Shown: in pieces, positions 28,109-36,619 of the stretch
Layout: each line of letters begins with the position of its first letter
Numbering within the stretch: position 1 is the first letter of the stretch
NCBI RefSeq assembly: GCF_014236855.1
Contig: NZ_CP051261.1
Coordinates: forward strand, 5,022,001-5,086,000
DNA from: Xanthomonas sp. SI
Lineage (GTDB): Bacteria > Pseudomonadota > Gammaproteobacteria > Xanthomonadales > Xanthomonadaceae
Length of the DNA: 64,000 nt
Direction of reading: 5' to 3'
Notes under the pieces: model-generated
Databases searched by the model: none
The model's input: the letters and a program-made list of their open reading frames with translations, nothing else
Told to the model about the DNA's origin: nothing
Position numbers and translations under genes: made by a program

Positions 28109-29380
28109 TCAATGCTCATGCGACGCCCCCGACTTCTCGATGTCCGCCTTGACCAGATAGCTCTGCTCCACCACCACTTCATCGCCGGCGTTCAATCCGG
28201 ACAACACCTGCACCTGGCGTGCATCGCGTGCGCCGATCTGCAGCGGCCGCGCTTCGTAGATGTCGCCCACGCGTACGAACACCACGTCCCAGTCGCGGAA
28301 GGTCTGCAAGGCGGTCACCGGCACCACCAGGTCCGCCGGCTGCTGCGCCACCGTGACCCGCGCCTTCACCGCCGAGCCCGGCCGCCACAACCCGTCCTCG
28401 TTGCGCAGCACCGCGCGCGCCACCGTGCTCTGGCTGGCGGTGGCGGTGCCCGGCAACACGCGTTCCAGCGTGGTCTGCGCGACCGTGCCATCGCTGATCC
28501 GGGTTACCGTCACCGGCGCGCCGGCGGCGATGTGGCCGGCATCGGCGCCGAAGATGTGCAGGTCCACCCACAGCGTGGACAGGTCGGCGATCTCGAACAG
28601 CGCCTGGCCCTCGGCGGCGCTGCTGCCGACGCTGGCAGTGCGCGCCAGCACCGTGCCGGCGATCGGCGCGCTGATCGTGTAGGTGGTCAGGCTCAGGTTG
28701 CTTTCCACCGTGGCCAGCGCCTGCCCGGCGCGCACGCGGTCGCCGACGTTGGCGCGCAGGCTGCGCACCGGGCCGGGGAAGCGCGCGGTGGCTTGCGCCT
28801 GGGCGCCTTCGGCCGGGGTCAGCAGGCCTTGCACCTCGTGCTCGTCGGCGATGCTGCCGGGGCCGACCGGGGCGACGCGGATGCCCGCATCGGCGGCGAT
28901 CTTCGCCGCGATCTCGGTACGACCTTCGTAGCTGGGATAGGTCCAGCGCAGCGCCTTGCCCTGCACCGTGGCGCGCACTTCCACGTCGAAGGAATGCGGC
29001 TCGCTGACCACGCTGTCGGCCAGCAGGCCGCCGTCGTCGCGCGCGCGCAGACGGTGGGTCTCGGCCACGCCGCCCAGCCGCGTGAGCCGCACCTCGACGC
29101 TGCCGGCGCCTGGCGGCAACGGCTTGCCGTCGCGGTACAGCCAGGCCTGGTAGGTCGGCGGCGTGCCGTCCTCGGCGATCGCCAGTTCGACCGCGATGCC
29201 ATCCTGCTCGAGCAGGCGGCCGCCATGCGCACCCTTGCGCGCTTCCTCGGCATGGGCTTCGCCGGCTGCGCCATGCGCGTCGGCTTCGTCGTGACTGGCG
29301 TCGTCGCCGGCACCGGCGCAACCGCCGAGCAGCAGTCCAAGCAACAGCGGCGCGATCAGCGCAGCGGATTCGAATTTCAT
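28109..29380 (-). CDS. czcB: Efflux membrane-fusion lipoprotein, CzcB family
   Basis: A 423-residue periplasmic adaptor linking CzcA to the outer-membrane channel. A lipoprotein signal (LLLGLLLGGC) is followed by a His/Asp/Glu-rich stretch (about residues 25-55, with several DxxH and HxxE) that looks like metal-binding. KGAHGGRLLEQDGIAVELAI is the CzcB N-terminal signature. Barrel-sandwich and beta-barrel domains follow (SIADEHEVQGLLTPAEG, RVRAGQALATVESN, DLSTLWVDLHIFGADAG). Start chosen at the ATG at 29378-29380, with AGGACG upstream. A continuous open frame extends 135 codons further upstream to the end of czcC. Confidence 0.93.
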   Translation of the reverse strand: MKFESAALIAPLLLGLLLGGCAGAGDDASHDEADAHGAAGEAHAEEARKGAHGGRLLEQDGIAVELAIAEDGTPPTYQAWLYRDGKPLPPGAGSVEVRLTRLGGVAETHRLRARDDGGLLADSVVSEPHSFDVEVRATVQGKALRWTYPSYEGRTEIAAKIAADAGIRVAPVGPGSIADEHEVQGLLTPAEGAQAQATARFPGPVRSLRANVGDRVRAGQALATVESNLSLTTYTISAPIAGTVLARTASVGSSAAEGQALFEIADLSTLWVDLHIFGADAGHIAAGAPVTVTRISDGTVAQTTLERVLPGTATASQSTVARAVLRNEDGLWRPGSAVKARVTVAQQPADLVVPVTALQTFRDWDVVFVRVGDIYEARPLQIGARDARQVQVLSGLNAGDEVVVEQSYLVKADIEKSGASHEH

Positions 29381-29781
29381 CGTAGGGCGTCCTGAAAGAC
29401 GCCGGCGGCGGGCGCCAGGCGTCGGGAGAAGGTGGTCGGAAGCGATTGCGTTCGCCGGCGCCGCGTGGCGCGGTTCGCGCGGCGGCATAACAGGCGGCGG
29501 ATCCTTGCGATCGGCGCTGGCGATCGGCGTACCCGCAGAGCGGCTGGAATCGGCCGGCGCCATGCACAGCGCCAGCGCTGCAGGCTGCGCGCGACGCTGG
29601 CGCAGCGCGCGGCGTAGTGCGGCTAACGCGAACATGATCGCGCCGGCCGGCAACCGCTGGCACGAGGCACGCGCGACGCTGCCGACGGCGTGCCGCGCGG
29701 ACCACGGCGATGGAGATGCGTGCGCCGTTGCGGCGGCGGCGGACACCAGCGCGTTGTGGATGCGCAACGGCAACGAACGGC
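29381..29781 (-). other. Spacer between czcC and czcB with an open in-frame leader
   Basis: A 400-bp gap inside the operon. On the minus strand an ATG at 29783-29785 overlaps the czcC stop codon as ATGA, and the frame stays open for 135 codons straight into czcB. The encoded sequence is Arg/Ala/Pro-rich with no recognisable domain, and czcB has its own good start. It is either a non-coding spacer kept open by high GC content or a poorly conserved coupled leader peptide. No REP lies in it. Confidence 0.4.
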
Positions 29782-31053
29782 TCATCGCGCCACCTGCGCC
29801 GCGGGCGCGAGTACGAATGGTTGCCCGCTCAGGCGCTGGATCTCGATCAGCGCGGTCTGCGCCTCGATCGCGGCGGCGAGCTGCTGCCGCCGCGCATCGC
29901 CATGCTGCGCCTGCAACTGCGCCCACTCCAGATAGCTGATCGCACCGCCGCGATAGGCGCGCTCGGCGGCGGTCTCGGCACGCGCGAGTTTCGGCAGCAC
30001 GTCGTCGCGCATGCGCGCCACTTCCAGTTGCGCGGCGCGGTAGCGGCCGTGCGCGTCGGCGAGCGTGGAGTACAGCGCCAGCGCCTGCGCTTCGCGCTCC
30101 ACGCCGAGCAGCTCGCGCTCGGCCTCGGCGGCGCGGATCTCCGGCTGCGCGCGCGCGGCGCTGCCCAACGGCAGCGAGATCCCGGCCACCAGCGCGGTGG
30201 CGTCGCCGTCCTGCAGCCGGCGCACGCCGAATTGCCAGTCCAGGTCGGGCCGCGCCTGGCTACGCGCCAGGCGTAGCCGCGCCTCGCGCACGCGCGCCTC
30301 GCCGGCGAAGCGCGCCAGCTCCGGGGTGGCATCGAGCAGCGTGGCCAGCACGTCGAAGTCCGGCACTGCCGGCAACGCCAGCGGATCGCCGGTCACCTGC
30401 GCGAAGTCGGGATCGCGTTCGCCCCACAGCACCGCCAGGTGGCGGCGCGCGGCGGCGTGCTCCTGCTGCGCGCGGTCGCGGTCCAGTTCCGCACGCGCCT
30501 GCAGCGCCTGCGCGGTCAGCAGCACCGATTCGGGCGAGGCGCCGGCCTGCAGCCGCTGCCGCGCGGCGGCGACGGTGCGCTGGCGCTGCGCCAGGTCGGC
30601 GGCGGCGATGGCCTGGCGCTGCGCCGCGGCGGCGATCGCCAGGTAGCGGCGCGCGACCTCGGCGAGCAGGTCCAGCCGCGCCAGTTCGCGCTGCGGCGCC
30701 AGCGCGTCGATGCGCGCCTGGGCCAGGGTGCGGCGCGCGTCGAGCTTGCCGCCGCGTTCGAGCACGCCGGCCAGGGTGACGGTCAGTTCGGCCTGGTCCA
30801 GGCCGCGCGCGGCGCCGCTGCCGAAGGCGTTCTCCAGCTCGGCGCCCAGCCGCAGCGGCGGACGCAGCGCGTCGCGCTCGGCCTCGGCGGCGAGCACGCG
30901 GCGCTGGCCGTCGGCCAGGCGCAGGTCGGGATGGGTCTGGGCGACGCGGGCGAAGGCGTCGTCCAGGGTGAGCACAGCATCGGGCGGCACGGCCTGCGCC
31001 CACGCGCAGGGCGCGACCGCGAAGGCGGCAACAGCCGCCAGTCGCAACCACAT
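29782..31053 (-). CDS. czcC: Outer-membrane efflux channel, TolC/CzcC family
   Basis: A 423-residue outer-membrane factor. A signal peptide (LAAVAAFAVAPCAWAQ) ends near residue 20. Two long coiled-coil repeats follow, with the OEP hallmark around AFARVAQTHPDLRLADGQRR, then LLAEVARRYLAIAAAAQRQ, QRTVAAARQRLQAGASPESV in the first half and FGVRRLQDGDATALVAGISL in the second, ending with YLEWAQLQAQHGDARR. It forms the exit duct for CzcBA. It is preceded by a His-rich small protein and followed by the czcB leader. Confidence 0.93.
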   Translation of the reverse strand: MWLRLAAVAAFAVAPCAWAQAVPPDAVLTLDDAFARVAQTHPDLRLADGQRRVLAAEAERDALRPPLRLGAELENAFGSGAARGLDQAELTVTLAGVLERGGKLDARRTLAQARIDALAPQRELARLDLLAEVARRYLAIAAAAQRQAIAAADLAQRQRTVAAARQRLQAGASPESVLLTAQALQARAELDRDRAQQEHAAARRHLAVLWGERDPDFAQVTGDPLALPAVPDFDVLATLLDATPELARFAGEARVREARLRLARSQARPDLDWQFGVRRLQDGDATALVAGISLPLGSAARAQPEIRAAEAERELLGVEREAQALALYSTLADAHGRYRAAQLEVARMRDDVLPKLARAETAAERAYRGGAISYLEWAQLQAQHGDARRQQLAAAIEAQTALIEIQRLSGQPFVLAPAAQVAR

Positions 31054-31108
31054 GGGACTTCTCCGGATTCGGGGATCGATGGACGGGCCGGCAGGCGCCG
31101 GCGGTGCA

Positions 31109-31483
31109 TCAAGCCGCGATCGGAGGTCGCAGCGGGGTGTCCAGCAGGTGCGAGCGGTAGTCCTGGTGCGCGGCGGCTGGGCGCGGCTGCGCGGCCAACG
31201 GCAAGCCCTGCCAGATCAGCGACGACAACAGCGCCGGGCTCTGCCCGTGGCAGTAGCCGCTGTGCATCAGCGCGTGCAGCAGGCCGGCGCCATCGCGTTC
31301 GCCGGCGCCATCACCGTCGCCGCGGTGCGGCGCGTCTTCGTCCACGTGCGCCTGGTCGTGCGCCAAGGCATGCACATCGCCCAGCGCGCAGGCCACCGGC
31401 GCCACCAACACGCCCAGCGCCAGCATCGCCAGCGCCATCAGGCGCAGCAAGGGGTGGAGCAGGCGGGCACGGCGGATGGACAT
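31109..31483 (-). CDS. Small exported His-rich protein, CzcI-like
   Basis: A 124-residue protein with an N-terminal export segment (LLRLMALAMLALGVLVAPVAC) and a metal-ligand-rich mature part: HALAHDQAHVDEDAPHRGD and LLHALMHSGYCHGQ. Position directly before czcC and the His clusters match the small CzcI-type proteins often found at the head of czc operons, which are thought to affect metal sensing or handling. I make that assignment from context and composition rather than clear family similarity. It is 55 bp before czcC. Confidence 0.7.
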   Translation of the reverse strand: MSIRRARLLHPLLRLMALAMLALGVLVAPVACALGDVHALAHDQAHVDEDAPHRGDGDGAGERDGAGLLHALMHSGYCHGQSPALLSSLIWQGLPLAAQPRPAAAHQDYRSHLLDTPLRPPIAA

Positions 31484-31593
31484 GGCGCCAGCCTAGCGAT
31501 GCGGGTGGGGTTACACAATCGCAGGTGGGGGAATGAGCGGCGCGGCACGGGCGGAAAGCGGATGCGCCTTCGTGCGGCGGTGATGGTCGTGCT

Positions 31594-31780
31594 TCATCCG
31601 GCGCGGGGGGTTGCATCCTCCTGCCGCGCTGGGGCCTTACCTCATCCGGCACGGGCTCGTGCGCTCCCATGCAGCGCTGGCGGTCGTCCCTTCATCCGGC
31701 GCAGGTTCTTGCCCCCACGCCAGGCTGGCGGTCGTACCCTCATCCGGCGCTGCGCGCCACCTTCTCCCGGTGGGAGAAGG
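31594..31780. repeat. Array of TCATCCGGC-containing intergenic repeats with a terminal hairpin
   Basis: Within the 312-bp gap 31484-31795, the motif TCATCCGGC recurs at 31594, 31642, 31692 and 31740, so at 48, 50 and 48 bp. Copies three and four extend over GCTGGCGGTCGT-CC-TCATCCGGCGC. The last copy is followed by the hairpin CCTTCTCCC-GGT-GGGAGAAGG (31760-31780), 16 bp past the stop of the DUF885 gene. This is a repeat family distinct from the REPs. Confidence 0.75.
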
Positions 31781-31795
31781 AAGCGCGCGCGGCGG

Positions 31796-33625
31796 TTATT
31801 CGGGCTTTGTCGCGGTGGGTTTGCGCGCGGCGGCCTGCTGCTTGCTCTCGGCGATGAACGCGCGCACCTGCTGCTGCAATACCGGCAGCGGCACCGAGCC
31901 CTGTTTCAGCACGGCGTCGTGGAAGGCCTTGATGTCGAAGTCCGCGCCCAGTTCGTGCTCGGCCTCGGCGCGCAGCTTGACGATGGCGATCTCGCCGAGC
32001 TTGTAGCTCAGCGCCTGCCCCGGCCAGGAGATGTAGCGATCGACCTCGGTGGTGACTTCGTGCTCGCTGAGCGCGGTGTGCTCGCGCAGGTAGGCCAGCG
32101 CCTGCTCGCGGGTCCAGCCCTTGTGGTGCACGCCGGTGTCGATCACCAGCCGGCAGGCGCGCCACATTTCGTAGCTGAGCCGGCCGAAATCCTCGTACGG
32201 GGTTTCGTAGATGCCCATCTCCTTGCCCAGCTTCTCGGTGTACAGCGCCCAGCCTTCGCCGTAGGCGGAGATGTAGTTCTCGCGGCGGAACGCCGGCTGC
32301 GCGCCCTGCTCTTCGGCCAGCGCGCCCTGCAGCGAGTGGCCCGGCGAGGATTCGTGCAGGGTCAGCGCCGGCAGGTTGTACAGCGGGCGCGACGGCAGGT
32401 TGTAGGTGTTGAGCCAGTAGGTGCCCACCCCGCCGCGGCCGGCGGTCCAGAACGGCGCGATCTCCGGCGGCACCGGCACGATGGTGAAGCGCCCGCGCGG
32501 CAGCGTGCCGATGAACTTGCCGACTTCGCCGTCCACGCGCTTGGCGATCCACGCCGCGCGATCGAGCAGTTCCTGCGGCGTCTTGACGTAGAACTGCGGA
32601 TCGGTGCGCAGGAACTGCAGGAACGCCGGGAAGGTCTGCTGCCCGGTCGGCGCCTTGAAGCCGACCTGCTGGATGATCGCGTCCATCTCCTTCTGGATCC
32701 GCGCCACTTCCTGCAGGCCCAGTTGGTGGATCTGCTCGGGGCGCATCTCCAGCGTGGTGTATTCGCGGATCTGCTGCTGGTAGTAAGACTTGCCGTCGGG
32801 CAGCGCTTCGGCGGCAAGCGTGGTGCGCGCCTGCGGCACGTACTCTTCGCGATAGAAGCGCAGCAGTTGCGCGTATGCCGGGATCACCTTGTCGCGGATC
32901 GCCGCCTGCGCCTGCTCGCGCAGCGCCTGCTGCTCGGCGGCCGGGATCTGCGCCGGCAGCTGCTTGAACGGCGCGTACAGCGCGGCCGCGGTGGGATCCT
33001 TGAGCTCGGCGACGTTGGCGATCGAACCGTCACGCCCTTCCAGTACCGCGCGCGGCACGCTGAAGCCGCGCTTGAGGCCGGCGCGCATGTTGTCGGTCTG
33101 CTGTCCGAAGTAGCGCGGCACGTCGTTGAGCCGCGCGATGTAGGCACGGTACTCGGCCGGGGTGCGCAGCGTGCGCCGCGCCATGAAGCCCAGGTCGGAC
33201 CAGAACGAGCTGTCGGAGTTGAACGGCATCTCGTAGGCGCGCAGGCGCACCGCGGCGGCGAGGTTCTCGATCTGCGGGCGGTACACCGCCAGGTTGACCT
33301 GGTTGTCGGCCGACAGCTGCGCCGGGTCGATCGCGTCGAGCTGGCGCAGCACGTCGTCCCACACCTTCAGCCGCGCCGCCTGCGCCGCCGCGCCGACGTC
33401 GGGTAGCTGCTGGTTGTCGCCGCTGCTGTCGCTGTCCTCGTCGGCCTGCCCGACCTGCGCCTGCCGCCACTTCCACTCTTTTTCGTAGATGGCCTGGAAG
33501 CGGGCATCGGCCGCGGAGGCGGTGGCCGCCGCCGGCGGTACGGCCGGCGCTGCGGCCAGCGCCGGCGTGGCGAGTGCGAGCGCGAGCAACAGGGAAGCGG
33601 CCAGCGGGGTCTTGGCGATCGGCAT
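31796..33625 (-). CDS. Exported DUF885-family (M3-like) protein
   Basis: A 609-residue protein with a signal peptide (LAASLLLALALATPALAAA). The DUF885 fold is a probable metallopeptidase, marked by LHESSPGHSLQGALAEEQG, which supplies the HExxPGH-type zinc ligands near residue 430, then ENYISAYGEGWALYTEKLG with the conserved EGWA. Length is typical. These proteins are widespread in Xanthomonadaceae and are presumed periplasmic peptidases, but the substrate is unknown. Start chosen at the ATG at 33623-33625, where the signal peptide begins. It is divergent from the RAYT gene. Confidence 0.92.
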   Translation of the reverse strand: MPIAKTPLAASLLLALALATPALAAAPAVPPAAATASAADARFQAIYEKEWKWRQAQVGQADEDSDSSGDNQQLPDVGAAAQAARLKVWDDVLRQLDAIDPAQLSADNQVNLAVYRPQIENLAAAVRLRAYEMPFNSDSSFWSDLGFMARRTLRTPAEYRAYIARLNDVPRYFGQQTDNMRAGLKRGFSVPRAVLEGRDGSIANVAELKDPTAAALYAPFKQLPAQIPAAEQQALREQAQAAIRDKVIPAYAQLLRFYREEYVPQARTTLAAEALPDGKSYYQQQIREYTTLEMRPEQIHQLGLQEVARIQKEMDAIIQQVGFKAPTGQQTFPAFLQFLRTDPQFYVKTPQELLDRAAWIAKRVDGEVGKFIGTLPRGRFTIVPVPPEIAPFWTAGRGGVGTYWLNTYNLPSRPLYNLPALTLHESSPGHSLQGALAEEQGAQPAFRRENYISAYGEGWALYTEKLGKEMGIYETPYEDFGRLSYEMWRACRLVIDTGVHHKGWTREQALAYLREHTALSEHEVTTEVDRYISWPGQALSYKLGEIAIVKLRAEAEHELGADFDIKAFHDAVLKQGSVPLPVLQQQVRAFIAESKQQAAARKPTATKPE

Positions 33626-33817
33626 GGGCGGCGACAGGCAGTGGGAACGAGATCCCGATGATCGCATCCCGCGTGCGGCAGGGGGTGGGCCGGAAGTCCT
33701 GCTTCCACGCAACGCGCGACCCCGGGCATCCGTCCGCGCGACGCAGGGCATTTCCCGACACGGCGCACTGACTTCGGCCGATAGGCGTCGCTCGCTCCTG
33801 CGGGCACGCTGCACGCC

Positions 33818-34354
33818 ATGCCTCCGCTCGCTCATTTTCCAGGAAATGCCGCATTGCGCCGCGGCCGCCATGATGAGGGCGGGCGTACCTATCTGTTGAC
33901 GGTGGTGACCTTCCAACGCGCAACGCTGTTCTCGGACTGGCGTTGCGCACGTGCAGCGGCTGCCTGCCTTTCCGCGCCCGCCAGCTGGCCGCAGGTGCAA
34001 CTGCTGTGCTGGGTATTGATGCCCGACCATTGGCACGGCCTGATCGAACTGGGTCCGCGCGCGACGCTGTCAGAAGCGATGCAACACGCCAAGGGCCGAT
34101 GCGCGCATGCGGTGAATCGCGCACGCGGCCGCGGCGGCAGGGTGTGGTCGCCGGGCTTCCATGATCGCGCACTACGGCGCGAGGATGACATGCTGACCGC
34201 GGCACGCTACATCGTGGCCAATCCATTGCGCGCCGGCCTGGTGCGTCGCTTGGGCGATTATCCGTATTGGGATGCGATCTGGCTGCCGGCGCATGCGGGA
34301 GCAAAAGCGGTCGCGGCTGAAGCCGCTCCTACAGAAGAGCATGATTCCCTGTAG
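33818..34354 (+). CDS. REP-associated tyrosine transposase (RAYT)
   Basis: A 178-residue single-copy transposase of the IS200/Y1 HUH class. TYLLTVVTFQRATLFSDW is the family's first strand. LMPDHWHGLIELG carries the HxH metal ligands (H71, H73). RVWSPGFHDRALRRED is followed by AARYIVANPLRAGLV with the catalytic-type Tyr131. All core motifs look intact. RAYTs are domesticated relatives of IS200/IS605 transposases that cut at REP hairpins (family knowledge). The last codons run into a REP, so the C-terminus is repeat-encoded ([16 protein letters not shown]), and a second inverted REP begins inside the stop region. It is a fixed gene, not flanked by terminal inverted repeats of its own. No clear ribosome binding site is visible at this ATG. 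Confidence 0.9.
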   Translation: MPPLAHFPGNAALRRGRHDEGGRTYLLTVVTFQRATLFSDWRCARAAAACLSAPASWPQVQLLCWVLMPDHWHGLIELGPRATLSEAMQHAKGRCAHAVNRARGRGGRVWSPGFHDRALRREDDMLTAARYIVANPLRAGLVRRLGDYPYWDAIWLPAHAGAKAVAAEAAPTEEHDSL

Positions 34355-34373
34355 GAGCGGCTTCAGCCGCGAC
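34310..34373. repeat. Inverted REP pair flanking the RAYT 3' end
   Basis: Reverse REP at 34310-34332 lies inside the RAYT coding region and forward REP at 34351-34373 covers its stop codon; the spacer is 18 bp. Both match the elements elsewhere in the window exactly. This pair is divergent (tails outwards), unlike those at 5.5, 28.0 and 39.3 kb. It is probably the parental REP of this RAYT. Confidence 0.95.
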
Positions 34374-34413
34374 AAGATCCCCACCGGAACTGGGAAGCAC
34401 TACCGCGCGAACG

Positions 34414-34755
34414 TCAATGCGAAGCGCGATCCCGGTGCCAGCCGCGGTGCTTGATGTCCAGGTACAGGCTGTAGAACGCGGTGAAGGCCGGGAACAGGTT
34501 CTGCAGCACGCCGACCGAGTCCTGCTTGGCCGAGAACAGGAAGTAGCTCAGCGTCATCAGGCTGCCGACCACGCTCATGTACCAGAACATGCGCGGGATC
34601 ACCGGCTTGCCGGCGCGCTTGGAGGCGACGAACTGCACCAGCCAGCGGCCGCCGAACATCAGCGCGCCGACGTAGCCGATCAGCTTCCAGCCGGTGACGT
34701 GCAGCCCGGTCCAGTACAGCGCCTGGATCGGTTCGTTGAGGAAATGCGACTCCAT
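34414..34755 (-). CDS. Lipid A biosynthesis N-terminal domain protein (LAB_N)
   Basis: A 113-residue membrane protein with three hydrophobic helices. The LAB_N signature is visible: WKLIGYVGALMFGGRWLVQF, SKRAGKPVIPRMFWYMSVVG, SLMTLSYFLFSAKQDSVGVL and QNLFPAFTAFYSLYLDIKHR. The domain occurs alone or fused to lipid-A-disaccharide synthase or glycosyltransferases. It starts one base after the glycosyltransferase stop, so they are one operon. A role in modifying a lipid-linked sugar is likely. Confidence 0.92.
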   Translation of the reverse strand: MESHFLNEPIQALYWTGLHVTGWKLIGYVGALMFGGRWLVQFVASKRAGKPVIPRMFWYMSVVGSLMTLSYFLFSAKQDSVGVLQNLFPAFTAFYSLYLDIKHRGWHRDRASH

Positions 34756-34756
34756 C

Positions 34757-35479
34757 TCAGCGCTCCTGCACCACGGTGCGGCGGCTGCGTGCGATCAGCC
34801 AGGCCACGCCGCGCAGGTCGCGGATGCCGACCAGCGCGCGGTTGAGGTTGTTGTACTTGGACACGCCCGAGGTGCGGTGGCGGTGGTTCACCGGCACGCT
34901 CAGGGTCTGCCAGCCGGCGCGCTGCATCAGCGCCGGCAGGTAGCGGTGCATGTGGTCGAAGTACGGCAGGTCCAGGAACGCCTCGCGCTCGAATAGCTTG
35001 ATGCCGCAGCCGGTGTCGGGGGTGTCGTCGCGCAGCATGCGCGCGCGGATCGCGTTGGCCCACTTGGAGGCCCAGCGCTTGCTGCCCGAGTCCTGCCGCG
35101 ACACGCGCCAGCCGGCGAACAGCTTCACCTGCGCGTCCGCGGCGCTACGCGCGGCGAGCAGCTTGGGGATGTCGGCCGGGTCGTTCTGGCCGTCGCCGTC
35201 GAGGGTGGCGATCCACGCGCCGCGCGCGGCCTTGACCCCGTTGCGCACCGCGGTGCTCTGCCCGCTCTGGGTGACGTGATGCAGCACCCGCAGCTCCGGC
35301 GTGCTCGCCTTCAGCCCGTCCAGCACCGCCAGGGTGTCGTCGCGCGAATAGTCGTCGACGTAGACGATCTCGAAGTCGGTCACGCCGCGCAGTGCAGCGA
35401 CGATCTCGGCCACCAGCGGCGGCACGTTGTCGCGCTCGTTGAACACCGGGACGACGACAGAAAGGGAAGGCTGGTTCAT
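34757..35479 (-). CDS. Family 2 glycosyltransferase (dolichol-phosphate-mannose-synthase-like)
   Basis: A 240-residue GT2 enzyme of the DPM1/ArnC class, moving a sugar from a nucleotide donor to a polyprenyl phosphate. It opens PSLSVVVPVFNERDNVPPLV. The DDY motif (IVYVDDYSRDDTL) and the DGDGQNDPADIPKLL motif for metal and donor binding follow, then RMLRDDTPDTGCGIKLF. It lacks the extra C-terminal membrane helices of ArnC; the separate LAB_N protein next to it may supply the membrane anchor. The start is the ATG at 35477-35479. Confidence 0.92.
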   Translation of the reverse strand: MNQPSLSVVVPVFNERDNVPPLVAEIVAALRGVTDFEIVYVDDYSRDDTLAVLDGLKASTPELRVLHHVTQSGQSTAVRNGVKAARGAWIATLDGDGQNDPADIPKLLAARSAADAQVKLFAGWRVSRQDSGSKRWASKWANAIRARMLRDDTPDTGCGIKLFEREAFLDLPYFDHMHRYLPALMQRAGWQTLSVPVNHRHRTSGVSKYNNLNRALVGIRDLRGVAWLIARSRRTVVQER

Positions 35480-35587
35480 GGCTCGATTAGGCTCGACGGC
35501 AACGCAATGGGAAAACGCGGGGAACGGCGACAACGACGCAAAAAGACCGCGCATTGTGCCCCGGGCCGGTGACCCGGGGCTGAAGGT

Positions 35588-36553
35588 TCAGGCCGCGGCG
35601 CCGAAATACTCGCGGCACCACTGCACCACCTGCGGCAGCCCGACCTCGATCGGGGTGCTCGGATCGAAGCCGAACGCGGCGTGGGCGCGCGCAGTATCGG
35701 CCATCGTCTCGACCATGTCGCCCGGCTGCATCGGCTTGTACACCTTCTCGGCGGCGCGGCCGGCGGCGGCCTCGATCACGCCGATGAAGCGCTCCAGTTC
35801 GACCGGGGTGTGGTTGCCCAGGTTGAACACGCGGTGCGGCACCGCGTCGGTGGACGGGTGGTCGAGCGCGCCGAGCACGCCGGCGACGATGTCGGCGACG
35901 AAGGTGAAGTCGCGGCGCATGCGGCCGTGGTTGAACACCTCGATCGGGCGCCCGGCCAGCACCGCACGGCTGAACAGGAGCGGCGCCATGTCCGGCCGGC
36001 CCCACGGGCCGTACACGGTGAAGAAGCGCAGGCCGGTGGCGCGCAGGCCGTACAGCTGCGCATAGGTGTAGGCCATCAGCTCGTTGGCGGCCTTGGTCGC
36101 CGCGTACAGCGAGCGCGGCTGGTCGATGCGCTGGTCTTCGGAAAACGGCGGCGTCGCCGAATCGCCGTACACCGAACTGCTCGAGGCATAGGCCAGGTGC
36201 TGCACGCCGCGGTGCCGGCACAGCTCCAGCACGTTGACGAAGCCGACCAGGTTGCTGTCGACGTAGGCGTACGGGTTCTGCAGCGAATAGCGCACGCCCG
36301 CCTGCGCGGCCAGGTGCACCACGCGCTCGGGGCGGATCTCGTCGAACAGCGCGGTCAGGCCGTCGCGGTCGGTGAGGTCGAGCGGGCGGATATCGACCTG
36401 CGGGCACAGCGCGGCGACGCGGTCGCGCTTGAGCTGCGGGTCGTAGTAGTCGTTGTAGTTGTCCAGCCCCACCACCGTCTCGCCGCGCGCTGCCAGCGCA
36501 CGGCAGGTATAGGCGCCGACGAAGCCGGCCGCGCCGGTGACCAGCACCGTCAT
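35588..36553 (-). CDS. NAD-dependent epimerase, UDP-glucuronate 4-epimerase type
   Basis: A 321-residue extended short-chain dehydrogenase. MTVLVTGAAGFVGAYTCRAL carries the GxxGxxG NAD motif, LDNYNDYYDPQLKRDR is a mark of UDP-glucuronate epimerases, and the catalytic YxxxK is in SLYAATKAANELMAYT. It ends with RDFTFVADIVAGV and MQPGDMVETMADT. It would supply UDP-galacturonate for surface polysaccharide or lipid A decoration, and it is followed by the GT2 and LAB_N genes on the same strand after a 108-bp gap. Confidence 0.93.
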   Translation of the reverse strand: MTVLVTGAAGFVGAYTCRALAARGETVVGLDNYNDYYDPQLKRDRVAALCPQVDIRPLDLTDRDGLTALFDEIRPERVVHLAAQAGVRYSLQNPYAYVDSNLVGFVNVLELCRHRGVQHLAYASSSSVYGDSATPPFSEDQRIDQPRSLYAATKAANELMAYTYAQLYGLRATGLRFFTVYGPWGRPDMAPLLFSRAVLAGRPIEVFNHGRMRRDFTFVADIVAGVLGALDHPSTDAVPHRVFNLGNHTPVELERFIGVIEAAAGRAAEKVYKPMQPGDMVETMADTARAHAAFGFDPSTPIEVGLPQVVQWCREYFGAAA

Positions 36554-36619
36554 CGGCGGGCGCCTTGCGCGATTGCGGGGACGAGGGCGGACGTCATGTG
36601 GATCGACAGCGGCGGCGGC

